A stretch of DNA of 64,000 bases from Natronomonas gomsonensis (GTDB lineage: Archaea; Halobacteriota; Halobacteria; Halobacteriales; Haloarculaceae), in NCBI RefSeq assembly GCF_013391635.1, contig NZ_JACAWU010000001.1, positions 1,178,001 through 1,242,000 on the forward strand, read 5' to 3'. The notes below the pieces were generated by a model, which saw nothing but the letters and a program-made list of their open reading frames with translations, was not told where the DNA came from and did not search any database. Shown piece by piece: positions 23,486-32,319 of this stretch (position 1 is the first letter of the stretch; every line of letters begins with the position of its first letter). Made by a program: the position numbers and the translations under genes.

Positions 23486-24732
23486 GTCGGCTTCGATTCG
23501 TTCAAACCGCGCCGTCTCGAATCGCCGCCGTGTCCCGCCGCGAACTGTTCGGCTCGTTGTGTGCGTCGGTGTTCCTCGTCAACCTCGCACGAGTCGTCTT
23601 CGCGCCGCTGGTCCAACCCGCCGCCGCCGACTTCGGCGTGACGGCGGCCTCGTTGGGCGTCGTCACGAGCGCCGCGTGGCTCGGTAGCGCGGCCCCGCGG
23701 CTGCCGACCGGCTACCTCCTGACGCGGGTGCCGCGGCACCGCGTCGTCGCCGCGACGGGGACGCTTCTGGTCGTCACGTCGCTATTTACGTCGCTATCGG
23801 AGTCGGTGACACACCTGGCCGTCGGCGCGTTCCTGATGGGACTCTCCAGCGGCATCTACTTCATCGCGGCCAACCCGCTGGTCAGCGAACTGTACCCCGA
23901 AACGGTCGGGCGGGCGCTCGGTGTCCACGGCATGTCGAGTCAGTTGGCGGCCGTCATCGCGCCGCTTGCGGTGAGTTTCGTCCTGTTGGTCGGCGACTGG
24001 CGGACGACGTTCCGCGGCATCGCCGTCGTCGCCGCACTCGCGACCGCCTTCTTCCTGTGGGCGGCTCGCCGAACCGACCTCCCCGAAGCGGGCGCCGAGG
24101 ACAGGAGTATCCTCGCGGCCGCCCGCGCACAGTGGCCCATCGTCCTCACGGGTATCGCCTTCCTCGGAGCCGCGGGGTTCCTCTGGAACGGCCTGTTCAA
24201 CCTCTACGGCGACTATCTGGCGGTGGCCAAGGGCATCGACCCTGCGACGGGGCGGACGCTTCTGAGTTTGATGTTCGCCGCGGGCGTCCCCGCGTTCCTC
24301 GTGACCGGGCGACTCGCGGACCGACTGCCAAACGTCCCGCTTTTGTTGGGCATCGTCGGCGGCTTCGTCGTCTGCGTCGTTGCGCTGACGTTCGCCGAGG
24401 GCCTTCTCGCCGTCGGCGCGGTCAGCGTCGTCCTCGGCTACGTCGTCCACTCGCTGTTCCCGGCATCCGATACGTATCTGTTGGCGTCGCTGCCGGACCA
24501 CCACCGCGCCAGCGCCTACGCACTGTACTCGGCATCGATGATGGTGGTCCAGGCGATGGGGTCGGGCAGCGTCGGCGTCGTCGTCGCAAGCGGCGTGAGC
24601 TACACGGTCGCGTTCAGGGCGATTGCCGGCGTCGTCGGAGCGGTCGTCGTCGTGCTGTTCGGGCTGTATCTCGCCGGACGGCTGCCGGCCGGGGGCGTCC
24701 CCGGCGACACGGTCGAGGAGACGGCTCGATAG
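23482..24732 (+). CDS. MFS transporter
   Basis: A 416-residue major facilitator with about 12 membrane helices. The loop 2-3 signature is present in variant form (AWLGSAAPRLPTGYLLTRVP), and the second half repeats the pattern (AGVPAFLVTGRLADRLP). The substrate is unknown. GTG 23482 overlaps the stop of the lipoprotein gene. The extended N terminus before SRRELFGSL may be trimmed by a later start. Confidence 0.85.
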   Translation: MSRLRFVQTAPSRIAAVSRRELFGSLCASVFLVNLARVVFAPLVQPAAADFGVTAASLGVVTSAAWLGSAAPRLPTGYLLTRVPRHRVVAATGTLLVVTSLFTSLSESVTHLAVGAFLMGLSSGIYFIAANPLVSELYPETVGRALGVHGMSSQLAAVIAPLAVSFVLLVGDWRTTFRGIAVVAALATAFFLWAARRTDLPEAGAEDRSILAAARAQWPIVLTGIAFLGAAGFLWNGLFNLYGDYLAVAKGIDPATGRTLLSLMFAAGVPAFLVTGRLADRLPNVPLLLGIVGGFVVCVVALTFAEGLLAVGAVSVVLGYVVHSLFPASDTYLLASLPDHHRASAYALYSASMMVVQAMGSGSVGVVVASGVSYTVAFRAIAGVVGAVVVVLFGLYLAGRLPAGGVPGDTVEETAR

Positions 24733-24792
24733 CCCCCACACACGATGCCGGAACGCCGGCCTTTTTCGATGCGTAGCGTCTCTAGTCTGCTG

Positions 24793-25911
24793 ATGGAGTA
24801 CGTACAGGAGCGCGTCACGACGCTCCACGACTTCGGCGACGCCGCCCCCGAGGCGCCGACCGACGACGCCGCCGTCGTCGTTCCCATGACCGAACGGGAA
24901 CACGCCGGCCTCGCCGCCGAGCGCGTCCTCTCGGCGCTGGAGACGGTCGCCCCCGAGCGGGTGGTCGTCCCCTTGCGAGCCTCCGAGGAGCGAGTCGGTT
25001 CGGTCGCCTCGTGGCTCGAAGGCTTCGACCTCCCGCTGGAGTTGCTGTGGTGTGACGGCCCCGAACTCGGCGCGTTGCTCTCCGCGAGCGGTCTCAACGG
25101 CACCCGCGGGAAGGGCCGAGACGTGTGGCTCGCCTTGGGCGTCGCCGGCGACAGCGACTACGTCGTCGTCCACGACGCCGACGCGAAGAACTACGACGCC
25201 TTCCACGTCCCGAAACTACTCTTCCCGCTGGCGCACGGCCACGAGTTCTCGAAGGGGTACTACGCCCGCGTCGAGAACGACCGGCTGTACGGGCGACTGT
25301 TCCGACTGTTCTACCGGCCGCTCGTCGAGGCGCTGGACGCCGACACCGACGCCGCAGTCGTCGAGTACCTCGATTCGTTCCGGTACGCCCTCGCCGGGGA
25401 GTTCGCGACGACCGGCGCGCTCGCCCGCGAGATGCGCGTCCAGCGAGGCTGGGGACTCGAAGTCGGTACGCTCGGCGAGGCGTTCAGACTTGTCGGGTCG
25501 GCCGGCAGCGCACAGGTCGATTTGGGCGTCCACGAACACGACCACCGGGCGGTGTCGGGTCCGAGCGGGCTCTCGGACATGTCCGAGCAGGTCGCCGCGG
25601 CGCTTCTGCGCGCCGTCGAGGACAACGGCGGAACGCCCGAATACGAGACGCTTCCGGCGCGCTACCGGCGGGCCGCCGAGCGACTCGTCGACGCCTACTC
25701 GCTCGATTCGGCGTTCAACGACCTCGAATACGACCGCTCCGGCGAGCGAGAACAGGTCGAGACCTACGCCGACGCAATCGCGTCGCCCCCCGAGGATACG
25801 AGATTGCCGGCGTGGCAGGAGGCGGCGATTACGCCCGCCGAGGTCGCCGAGGCCGCCGCGGCGGACCTCGATGGCGCGGTCGAATCGGTCGACGCCGTGC
25901 CGGAACGTTGA
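24793..25911 (+). CDS. GT81-like glycosyltransferase (glucosyl-3-phosphoglycerate synthase-like)
   Basis: A 372-residue family 2/81 glycosyltransferase. The nucleotide-sugar and metal site reads YVVVHDADAKNYDAFHVPKL, and FSKGYYARVENDRLYGRLFR resembles the acceptor region of GpgS/MpgS enzymes, which make glucosyl- or mannosyl-3-phosphoglycerate for compatible solutes or glycolipid precursors. The exact sugar is not determinable. ATG 24793 (MEYVQERVTTLHDF) fits a CTTTTTC box 28 bp upstream; ATGs at 24745 and 24769 lie upstream of or within that box. Confidence 0.8.
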   Translation: MEYVQERVTTLHDFGDAAPEAPTDDAAVVVPMTEREHAGLAAERVLSALETVAPERVVVPLRASEERVGSVASWLEGFDLPLELLWCDGPELGALLSASGLNGTRGKGRDVWLALGVAGDSDYVVVHDADAKNYDAFHVPKLLFPLAHGHEFSKGYYARVENDRLYGRLFRLFYRPLVEALDADTDAAVVEYLDSFRYALAGEFATTGALAREMRVQRGWGLEVGTLGEAFRLVGSAGSAQVDLGVHEHDHRAVSGPSGLSDMSEQVAAALLRAVEDNGGTPEYETLPARYRRAAERLVDAYSLDSAFNDLEYDRSGEREQVETYADAIASPPEDTRLPAWQEAAITPAEVAEAAAADLDGAVESVDAVPER

Positions 25912-25938
25912 GGTACCGCGGCGAGAACGTTTCCACCG

Positions 25939-26400
25939 ATGTTCACGCCCGACGAGTTGGCCGGCGTCGTCGACCTCTTCGGCGCGCTCACCCGCGCGGA
26001 GTTGGTCGAGGCGCTCTCGGAGTTGGCCTACCGACAGGGTGAGACCGTCCCGGACGACGCCGTCGACGACGCAGTCGACGCGTTCGCACTCGTCACCGTC
26101 GAGCGCGACGATGCCGAGGACCTGCTCGCACCCGGCCCGTCGGCGTTCCCGACGCTCCCGAACGGTGCCGAGGACCTCCCGCACATCCTCGACGTCGACA
26201 CGCGGGACGTGGACCGAAGCGTCGTCGGTCGCGCCGCCGAGAAGCGTCTGCGCGCCGACGCCGCCCGAGCGGTCGCAAACGGGGATACGGCCCGCGCGGC
26301 CGAGTTACTCGACGTGAGTTACGACCTCGAAGCGTGGGGCGGCGTCGAACTGGACGACATCCGCGACCGCCTCGACGCCGCCCACGATGAGACGAACTAA
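25939..26400 (+). CDS. Haloarchaeal hypothetical protein (DUF7109-like)
   Basis: A 153-residue acidic helical protein beginning MFTPDELAGVVDLFGALTRA. The first 75 residues look like a small winged-helix or helical bundle, and the second half contains RRLRADAARA-like helices (EKRLRADAARAVANGDTARA). No catalytic motif. It lies 27 bp after the glycosyltransferase gene and 24 bp before the Nudix gene, both in the same direction. I associate it with DUF7109 from memory only. Confidence 0.65.
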   Translation: MFTPDELAGVVDLFGALTRAELVEALSELAYRQGETVPDDAVDDAVDAFALVTVERDDAEDLLAPGPSAFPTLPNGAEDLPHILDVDTRDVDRSVVGRAAEKRLRADAARAVANGDTARAAELLDVSYDLEAWGGVELDDIRDRLDAAHDETN

Positions 26401-26424
26401 GAGTATCGGGGGCGTACGACAGGT

Positions 26425-27024
26425 ATGAACTGGGAGCGGCTCATCGCGTACGCCCCGGGCGAAATAACCGGTGCGGAGCGTGAGGCGGCCGTTCTCGCGC
26501 CTATCGTCTCCCGCTCGGACGGCGAGTATCTCCTGTTTACGAAGCGTGCCGACCATCTCGGCGAACATCCCGGCCAGATGAGCTTTCCCGGTGGGGGCCG
26601 GGAACCCGAAGACACCGACCTCGAAGCGACGGCGAAACGCGAGGCCAACGAGGAAATCGGCCTCAGACCCGAGGAAGTCGAGGTAATCGGCCGCCTCGAC
26701 GACATCCCGACGGTCACCGACTACGCGGTTCGACCCTTCGTCGCGAAGATTCCCGACCGCGAGTACACCCCCGACGAGAGCGAAGTGGCCGAAATCGCCG
26801 TCCTCGCTATCGACGAACTGACCGACCTCGGTAACTACGACTCCGAATCCCGAGACCATCCCCACTACGGCGAGATTCGTATCCACTACTTCCGGGTCGA
26901 CGGCTACACCGTCTGGGGGGCGACGGGTCGGATGCTCGCACAGTTCCTCGAACTCGCAACCGACTGGAAGATACCCGAAGACCCCGACCGCGTGGTCGAC
27001 CCCGACGCCGATTTCCCGGTGTAG
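26425..27024 (+). CDS. Nudix hydrolase, CoA pyrophosphatase-like
   Basis: A 199-residue protein with a full Nudix box (GGGREPEDTDLEATAKREAN, then EEIGL). The preceding LLFTKRADHLGEHPGQMSFP matches the extra signature of the CoA pyrophosphatase subgroup (UPF0035), which hydrolyses CoA to 3',5'-ADP and phosphopantetheine. A possible TATA (ACTAAGAG) lies 27 bp before ATG 26425. The family call is firm; CoA as substrate is by homology. Confidence 0.85.
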   Translation: MNWERLIAYAPGEITGAEREAAVLAPIVSRSDGEYLLFTKRADHLGEHPGQMSFPGGGREPEDTDLEATAKREANEEIGLRPEEVEVIGRLDDIPTVTDYAVRPFVAKIPDREYTPDESEVAEIAVLAIDELTDLGNYDSESRDHPHYGEIRIHYFRVDGYTVWGATGRMLAQFLELATDWKIPEDPDRVVDPDADFPV

Positions 27025-27030
27025 GCGGGG

Positions 27031-28758
27031 TCAGTCGGCCCGGCCCGTCGAGTCGGCGTCACAGAACTTCTCGAGGTCGATGCCGCCGCCGCCGTCGTCG
27101 AACTCCGCGACGGAGTCGTACGGGCGGTCGACGACGATGTTACCGGCGCGCTGTTTCCCGACGCCCGGCAACATCCGCAGTTCGTCCATCGAGGCGCTGT
27201 TGACGTCCAGTGGATAGGGGACGCCCGACACGGACCGGAAGCCGTGGTCGGTGACCGCCACGTCGACGGTGCGGCCGAGTTCTCGCTCGCCCGGAATCCC
27301 GACCAACAGCGCGTAGGTGCCGAGTTGGCGGCCGAACGTCTTGCCGTCTTGGTGGTACTCCAGGTAGACGTTCGGGAGGACGGTTCCCGGCGGCGCGACC
27401 CGCTGGAGCATCGGATTGTCGATTTCCTCGCGGACCTCGCGTTTGTACTGCTTGAACAGTTTCTTGTGGTCGTGGGCGATGTCGGCGCCGGTTTCGGCCA
27501 TCTCGGTCCCCTCGAAGGCCATCACCTGCCGGATGTTGATCCGCCGCAGCATCAGCCCCTCGTCGTAAACGTCTTGCAGGAACTGCTTGTTGTGCTCGAA
27601 GGTCTCCCGGCGTTCGCCCATCAGGCCGTGGACGAGGTTGATACCCGGAAGCAGTTTCGGCAGGCGGTCGGCGGTGGGGTTGACGGAGGGGCCGCTTCCC
27701 GGCTCTTCGCCGGGGCGCCAGCCGCCCTCCTCGTTGACGACTCGAACCGCCTCCAGACACTCCTCGGCGGTGACCAACAGGTTGTTCTCCTCCTGTACGA
27801 GCGGGTCGGCCGATTCGAGGCCGAAGGCGGCCGTGTCGCCGGGTGTGTTGTGTTCGGCGATGATGCGGATGCCCTCCCGGGACTTCTCGGGGTACTCCGT
27901 GATTGTCACGGGGTTCATGTTGTCGAGGTGCAGCGTCCCGAGGTCCGGCACGGCGTTGCGGATGCCGCCGTAGAGTTCGCGGAGGGCGTCGGGGTTCGGC
28001 GCCTCGCCGTCACCGCCGTAGGCGAGGATGTCGGCCTGTCGGCCGAGGCGGAAGTGGCGTGCCCCGTGGTTCGCAAGGGCATCGACCTCTGCGACGACCG
28101 AGTCGGGCGTCCGGAAGGCGGGGTCACCGTACATCGGCTCGGTACAGAACGAACACCGGTAGGGACACCCCCTGGAGGTCTCCATCTCACAGATGAGGTA
28201 GTCGGGATGGTCGGGATGCTGTTCGATGACGAACGCGCCCTTCGCGGCCCAGCGGTCCAACTCGGCGTTGTCACGGTAGCGGTCCTCGAAGCCCTCTAGG
28301 CCGCCGTGGACGAGGTCGTACACCGCGGCCTCGATGTCGGCGCCCGCGAGGAAGTCGTAATCGAGGTTCTGCCGTTCGGTCTCGGTCGCCCCTTCGTTTG
28401 CCTCGCCGACGCCGAACCGGACCGGCCCGCCCATCACGCTCGTCCCCTCGGCAGTCCAGGCGAGTTCCTTCACCTCGTCGGGTTCGGCGGGCGTGCCGCC
28501 GACGTACTTCCCGGGGACGGTCATGCCGCCGACGTAGACGAAGAGGTCCGCCTCGGCCACGTCCCGCCACTTCGCGCGCTCGTCTCGGAGCTCGTCGATG
28601 GTGTGATACGTCACCTGCTCCGACGGCACGCCGGCGTCGACGGCGGCACCGGCTGCGAAGCGCGGATACGTCGAGATGTAGGGCGGCACGCCGAAGTGTG
28701 CCGGCTCGTCGACGTAGCCGTCCACGATGGTCACGTCCAGCGTCGCCGGCTCTTTCAT
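27031..28758 (-). CDS. Radical SAM protein with C-terminal helix-hairpin-helix
   Basis: A 575-residue protein. A B12-binding-like N-terminal part (1-180) precedes the iron-sulfur motif ETSRGCPYRCSFCTEP (around residue 195), the radical SAM barrel (LDNMNPVTITEYPEKSREGI) and a C-terminal helix-hairpin-helix (VNSASMDELRMLPGVGKQRA, about 515-535). This architecture is typical of archaeal radical SAM enzymes of unassigned substrate. The HhH tail suggests nucleic-acid binding. It converges with the Nudix gene (6-bp gap). It lacks a SPASM domain, so I do not link it to the RiPP at 56.4 kb. Confidence 0.85.
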   Translation of the reverse strand: MKEPATLDVTIVDGYVDEPAHFGVPPYISTYPRFAAGAAVDAGVPSEQVTYHTIDELRDERAKWRDVAEADLFVYVGGMTVPGKYVGGTPAEPDEVKELAWTAEGTSVMGGPVRFGVGEANEGATETERQNLDYDFLAGADIEAAVYDLVHGGLEGFEDRYRDNAELDRWAAKGAFVIEQHPDHPDYLICEMETSRGCPYRCSFCTEPMYGDPAFRTPDSVVAEVDALANHGARHFRLGRQADILAYGGDGEAPNPDALRELYGGIRNAVPDLGTLHLDNMNPVTITEYPEKSREGIRIIAEHNTPGDTAAFGLESADPLVQEENNLLVTAEECLEAVRVVNEEGGWRPGEEPGSGPSVNPTADRLPKLLPGINLVHGLMGERRETFEHNKQFLQDVYDEGLMLRRINIRQVMAFEGTEMAETGADIAHDHKKLFKQYKREVREEIDNPMLQRVAPPGTVLPNVYLEYHQDGKTFGRQLGTYALLVGIPGERELGRTVDVAVTDHGFRSVSGVPYPLDVNSASMDELRMLPGVGKQRAGNIVVDRPYDSVAEFDDGGGGIDLEKFCDADSTGRAD

Positions 28759-28814
28759 ACCCCGAACGTGGCGGTCGAGCGGTAAAACGGATGCGGATGG
28801 CTTTGGGTCGGCGG

Positions 28815-29618
28815 TCAGACGAAGATACAGCCCTCTCGCTCGTCGAAATCGCCGTCCGGGTCGAAGTCCCGCCGGACTGCGCGGGCGGTCGCGACCGCGG
28901 CGACGATGCTATCGAGGGCGTCACCGCCGGTCTCGCTGACGGCACGCTCTCGTATCCCGTCGGCCAACTCGAGTGGCGTCGACTCGACGAGAGCGTTCAG
29001 TATCGTCTTGCGGCGGCGGCGAGCGTCGGCAGCACCGTCTTTGTACGTCTCGTCGACGGTGTCTAGACGGCGGAGCGTCCCGGCCGGATAGATTTCGATG
29101 AGGTTTCGCTCGTCGGCGGGCTGCATCGGCGGAACGGCGACCCGTCCGTCGGCCACGAGCGGCGCCACGACCTCGCGGATGCCGTACAGCGTCTGGTAGT
29201 AGGTGATGAAACTGTACGGTGAGTTCGCGCCGACGGCGTCGTCGGTCCGTCGTTTCAACTCCACGCCGTCGGCGTCGCTGGCTCTCGCTCGGCGCTTCAG
29301 TTCTTCGCGCATCTCGTCGGCGCTGGCCGCCGCGAACGCCGCTTCGAACCATTCGAGGGTTTCGCGCCACGTCTCACAGTCGGGGAGCAACGTGTCGGGC
29401 AGTCCGAACGAGACATCGAGCCCGGAGGTTCCGGGCTCGCTCGCGAGATACTCCCGGAGCCGATTCAGCACGGTAGTTCTCCCCGTCGCACCGAAGACCT
29501 CGGTGGCGGAACGACACCGCCGAACCGTCAATCGGTCGCCGTCCCACGACCCTTCCGTAATCCAGATGTCGTCGCCCGGCTCGGACGCCCCGCTGAAGTC
29601 GACGCCGCGAATCTCCAT
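28815..29618 (-). CDS. DUF429 domain protein
   Basis: A 267-residue protein starting at ATG 29618 with MEIRGVDFSGASEPGDDIWI, the nuclease/ATPase-like beta-hairpin with a conserved Asp typical of DUF429. Further motifs are VSFGLPDTLLPD, NLIEIYPAGTLRRL and DDAVGANSPYSFITYYQTLY. The fold is RNase H-like; the biological role is unknown. Its neighbours are unrelated and it stands alone. Confidence 0.78.
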   Translation of the reverse strand: MEIRGVDFSGASEPGDDIWITEGSWDGDRLTVRRCRSATEVFGATGRTTVLNRLREYLASEPGTSGLDVSFGLPDTLLPDCETWRETLEWFEAAFAAASADEMREELKRRARASDADGVELKRRTDDAVGANSPYSFITYYQTLYGIREVVAPLVADGRVAVPPMQPADERNLIEIYPAGTLRRLDTVDETYKDGAADARRRRKTILNALVESTPLELADGIRERAVSETGGDALDSIVAAVATARAVRRDFDPDGDFDEREGCIFV

Positions 29619-29686
29619 ACGTCGGTTAGGTGCCGACGGCTCAAAACGCCGGGGCATTGATTAGCGTCTCGCCCCTACACCGCTGT

Positions 29687-29845
29687 ATGCCCAAGACGCT
29701 CGAAGTCGTCTGTACGCGCAACGACTGTGATTTGGATATGTTCGAACTTCACTACCAGTACTCGATGCCGGACGGAACCGGTGTCGAGGCGTTTTCTTGT
29801 CCGTACTGCGGCGAAAGCGACGGGCTGGAGGAAATTCACGTATGA
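29687..29845 (+). CDS. Small zinc-ribbon protein (DUF7559-like)
   Basis: A 52-residue protein from ATG 29687 with two Cys pairs, CTRNDC (9-14) and CPYC (38-41), separated by MFELHYQYSMPDG; it ends GLEEIHV. One zinc ribbon is expected. A TTGATTAG box 27 bp upstream indicates a leaderless transcript. It is joined to an Hsp20 gene through an ATGA overlap, so a role in protein quality control or nucleic-acid binding is possible. Function not known. Confidence 0.78.
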   Translation: MPKTLEVVCTRNDCDLDMFELHYQYSMPDGTGVEAFSCPYCGESDGLEEIHV

Positions 29846-30279
29846 TTCGGGAGGTGGGGGAGTCGCTGGGCCGGGCCGTCCTCGACGGCATCGGCCGGGC
29901 GTCGAGCCGCGTTCAGGAGCGAAAACCGCTGGCGGCGGACGTACTGGAGAGCGACGACGCCGTGCTCGTCGTCTTCGATGCGCCCAGCGCGACCGCCGAC
30001 GATGTCGACGTGAGTTTCGAGAACAACACCGTCACGGTTCGCCTCGACCGGTTCCGGGAGTTCCACGACGGCTACGAGATGCGCTTCCCGGGGCGCGGAC
30101 TCGGCCTGAAAGGGTCCGCAGAACTGCCCGAGGATGTGTCCGTCGAGGCCGGCGACGCCGAGGCGACGGTGACCCAGAACGGGACGCTCGAGGTCCGAAT
30201 CCCGAAAACAGTCGACGACTCCGAACCGGACGCCGACGAGACCGACTCGGAGGACATCGACGCGACCGCCGACGCCTAA
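29842..30279 (+). CDS. Hsp20/alpha-crystallin-like small heat shock protein
   Basis: A 145-residue protein. Residues about 35-120 form an alpha-crystallin-like beta sandwich (DAVLVVFDAPSATADDVDVS; NNTVTVRLDRFREF; GTLEVRIPK), with the terminal IPK taking the place of the IxI anchor. The C-terminal 20 residues are acidic. The start ATG 29842 overlaps the stop of the zinc-ribbon gene. Divergent forms of this fold also occur as gas-vesicle accessory proteins (GvpH), but no other gvp genes are here. Confidence 0.8.
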   Translation: MIREVGESLGRAVLDGIGRASSRVQERKPLAADVLESDDAVLVVFDAPSATADDVDVSFENNTVTVRLDRFREFHDGYEMRFPGRGLGLKGSAELPEDVSVEAGDAEATVTQNGTLEVRIPKTVDDSEPDADETDSEDIDATADA

Positions 30280-31397
30280 TCTTCGAGCGTCATCCCTTCG
30301 ACGATTTCGAACGACTCGTCGCCCTCGAACCGCGTCGGGTCGAACGCGTCGATTCCTTCCTCCCCCAGCACCTCGCTTGCGAGCGCCTCGCCGATGGCCG
30401 GCGCGCGCATGAAGCCGTGGCCCTGGAAGCCCGAAGCGACGTAGAGGCCTGAGGCGCGCTCACCCACCAGTGGGTCGCCGTCGGGCGTGGCGGTACAGAG
30501 GCCCGCCCACGACCGCGACTCCGGAACTGACTCGCCGACGGCGGTGTCCAGATACTCCCCACAGTTCTCGCGGAACCAGCCGTCGGCGGTTTCTTCCCAG
30601 TCGGTCGGGTCGTGTTCCTCCGGAATCGTCCCGTCACCGACGAACAACCGGCCGTCGCGGGGGCGGAGGTAGTAGCCGCCGGTGGCGTCGTACAGCATCG
30701 GAACATCGTCGGCAAGCGGTGTCTGTTCGGTCAGGAGTGCCTGCACGCGATAGGCTTTCACGGGAATGGGGTGGCCGGCCTCGCCGAGCAGTCGGGCGGT
30801 GTGAGCGCCCGCCGCGACGACGACGGCGTCGTAGTCCTCGCCGTCGACGCGACCCGCTCCGTCGAGTTCGACCGGCGTTTCCGTCCGGAGGTCGGCGCCC
30901 TCCCCGACGGCGAGTTGGGCAGTTGCGCGGGTGTACGCTCCCGGGTCGGCGTAGCCGGCGTTACGGGCGATGGCAGCCCGCGCTACGTCGTCGGTTTCCA
31001 GCGTCGGCCACCGCGATTCGAAGGCGGCGGCGTCGAGAACCGACACGTCACGGCCCTGCTGTCGCATGCGGGGGACGTGTTCGGCCATCGCCTCGGCGCT
31101 GCGGTCGTCGCCGGACCGCGCCAGCCAGACGTAGGGATGGTCGGTGAGCGCGCCGCGTTCTCGAAAGCGGTCGAGGGCGCGCTCGGCAATTTTGGCGTCG
31201 ACGGCGTCGGCGAAGGCGTCGTAACAGATGCCGGCCGCTCGGCCGCTGGATTCGCCGGCCACGTCGCCGGCTTCGAAAATCGTCACGTCGGCGTCCCGTC
31301 GGGCCAGCTCGACGGCGACGGTCGCGCCGACGACGCCACAGCCGACGACGGCGACGCTCGGTGGCGCTTCGACGGGTGGTTGGCCTCCGGCGGCCAT
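30276..31397 (-). CDS. FAD-dependent oxidoreductase (DAO/glycine oxidase-like)
   Basis: A 373-residue flavoprotein with a Rossmann motif SVAVVGCGVVGATVAVELAR (residues about 14-33) and GESSGRAAGICYD, and a C-terminal WAGLCTATPDGDPLVGE then FQGHGFMRAPAIGEAL typical of the D-amino-acid oxidase / glycine oxidase family. Substrate likely an amine or amino acid. ATGA overlap with the upstream gene puts both in an operon. Confidence 0.85.
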   Translation of the reverse strand: MAAGGQPPVEAPPSVAVVGCGVVGATVAVELARRDADVTIFEAGDVAGESSGRAAGICYDAFADAVDAKIAERALDRFRERGALTDHPYVWLARSGDDRSAEAMAEHVPRMRQQGRDVSVLDAAAFESRWPTLETDDVARAAIARNAGYADPGAYTRATAQLAVGEGADLRTETPVELDGAGRVDGEDYDAVVVAAGAHTARLLGEAGHPIPVKAYRVQALLTEQTPLADDVPMLYDATGGYYLRPRDGRLFVGDGTIPEEHDPTDWEETADGWFRENCGEYLDTAVGESVPESRSWAGLCTATPDGDPLVGERASGLYVASGFQGHGFMRAPAIGEALASEVLGEEGIDAFDPTRFEGDESFEIVEGMTLED

Positions 31398-32173
31398 CAG
31401 CGGAACGCCGCGAGGCCGCGAGCCGGGTAGGCGACGACGCGGTCGACACCGGCGTCTTCGAGCTCCTCGGCTCGTTCGGCGACGGTGTCCGTGTCGCCGA
31501 CGAGCGCGAAGTCACTCGCGGCGTCCAGTAGGATTTCGCGGGCCCGTCCCGCCGCGTCGGCGTCGGTGGCGGCGCCATCGGGTAGCGCCCTCCGGACGGG
31601 GCCACGGCGAGCGACGTAGCCGCCGACGGCATCGAGAATCGCGTCGTCGTCGTCGCTCAACACGGTCGGGGCGTACAGCGCGACTTCGCCGTCGAAGCCG
31701 GCGGTACGAAGCGCCTGCAGTTCGCGGTCGGTGCCGCGGGAGAGTAACTCGAATTGCGTGCCACCGGCGGCGAGGGCGACGCGTTCGATGCCCTCCGTTC
31801 CGACCCACGCCTCGGGAGCGTCCTCGCGGGCGGCACTCAGTCGCGGGGCGATGGCGCGGTTGGATTCCTCGTCGGTCAGGTACGCGCCGTTGCCGGCGAC
31901 GAGGACGCGGGTGGCCGCTTCTGGCACTCCAGCGAGGAGGCCGTCGTCACCGAGGGGGTCGAAGCCGTCGGCCCGAACCGGCGTCGTCACGTAGCAGTCG
32001 TAGGCATCGGCCAGCGCCGACAGCGTCTCGGCGTCCGGCAGGTGTTCGCGACCCTCGTAGTCGACGACGACGGTGTCGACGTCGAGGTCCAGCGCCGCGT
32101 CGAGGTCGTGTTCGGCGGGTTTCAGCGCGACGGCGTCGATGCCGGCGCGAGCCAGCGTTGTTCCGGTCAACAT
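31397..32173 (-). CDS. Haloarchaeal conserved protein, luciferase-like/TIM-barrel fragment (DUF7388-like)
   Basis: A 258-residue protein with repeated strand-helix units (DAVALKPAEHDLDAALDLDV, VLVAGNGAYLTDEE, VALYAPTVLSDDDDAILDAV). Its C-terminal part (ILLDAASDFALVGDTDTVAE) resembles the end of F420-dependent luciferase-like oxidoreductases, but the usual cofactor motifs are not clear. It is translationally coupled to the FAD oxidase gene. I recall DUF7388 for this family; function unknown. Confidence 0.68.
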   Translation of the reverse strand: MLTGTTLARAGIDAVALKPAEHDLDAALDLDVDTVVVDYEGREHLPDAETLSALADAYDCYVTTPVRADGFDPLGDDGLLAGVPEAATRVLVAGNGAYLTDEESNRAIAPRLSAAREDAPEAWVGTEGIERVALAAGGTQFELLSRGTDRELQALRTAGFDGEVALYAPTVLSDDDDAILDAVGGYVARRGPVRRALPDGAATDADAAGRAREILLDAASDFALVGDTDTVAERAEELEDAGVDRVVAYPARGLAAFR

Positions 32174-32319
32174 GGGTGGTGTGGGCGACCGCTCGGCCGC
32201 CGTGGTTGTGGCTGATTCTCGGTACTCGAACGGATAGGCGTATCGCTACGGACGAACCTCGCCGGCATCGCGGCCAGACCGGAAGCTACCGACCGAACGA
32301 ACGCGGAGAAGTGACCGCC

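Noticed and set aside
23794..25206. A 470-codon minus-strand open frame
   Set aside because: Antisense to the MFS and glycosyltransferase genes and without any motif.
27031..28758. The radical SAM protein as maturase of the CGCGG peptide
   Set aside because: It is nearly 30 kb away, has a helix-hairpin-helix instead of a SPASM domain, and belongs to a broad archaeal family.
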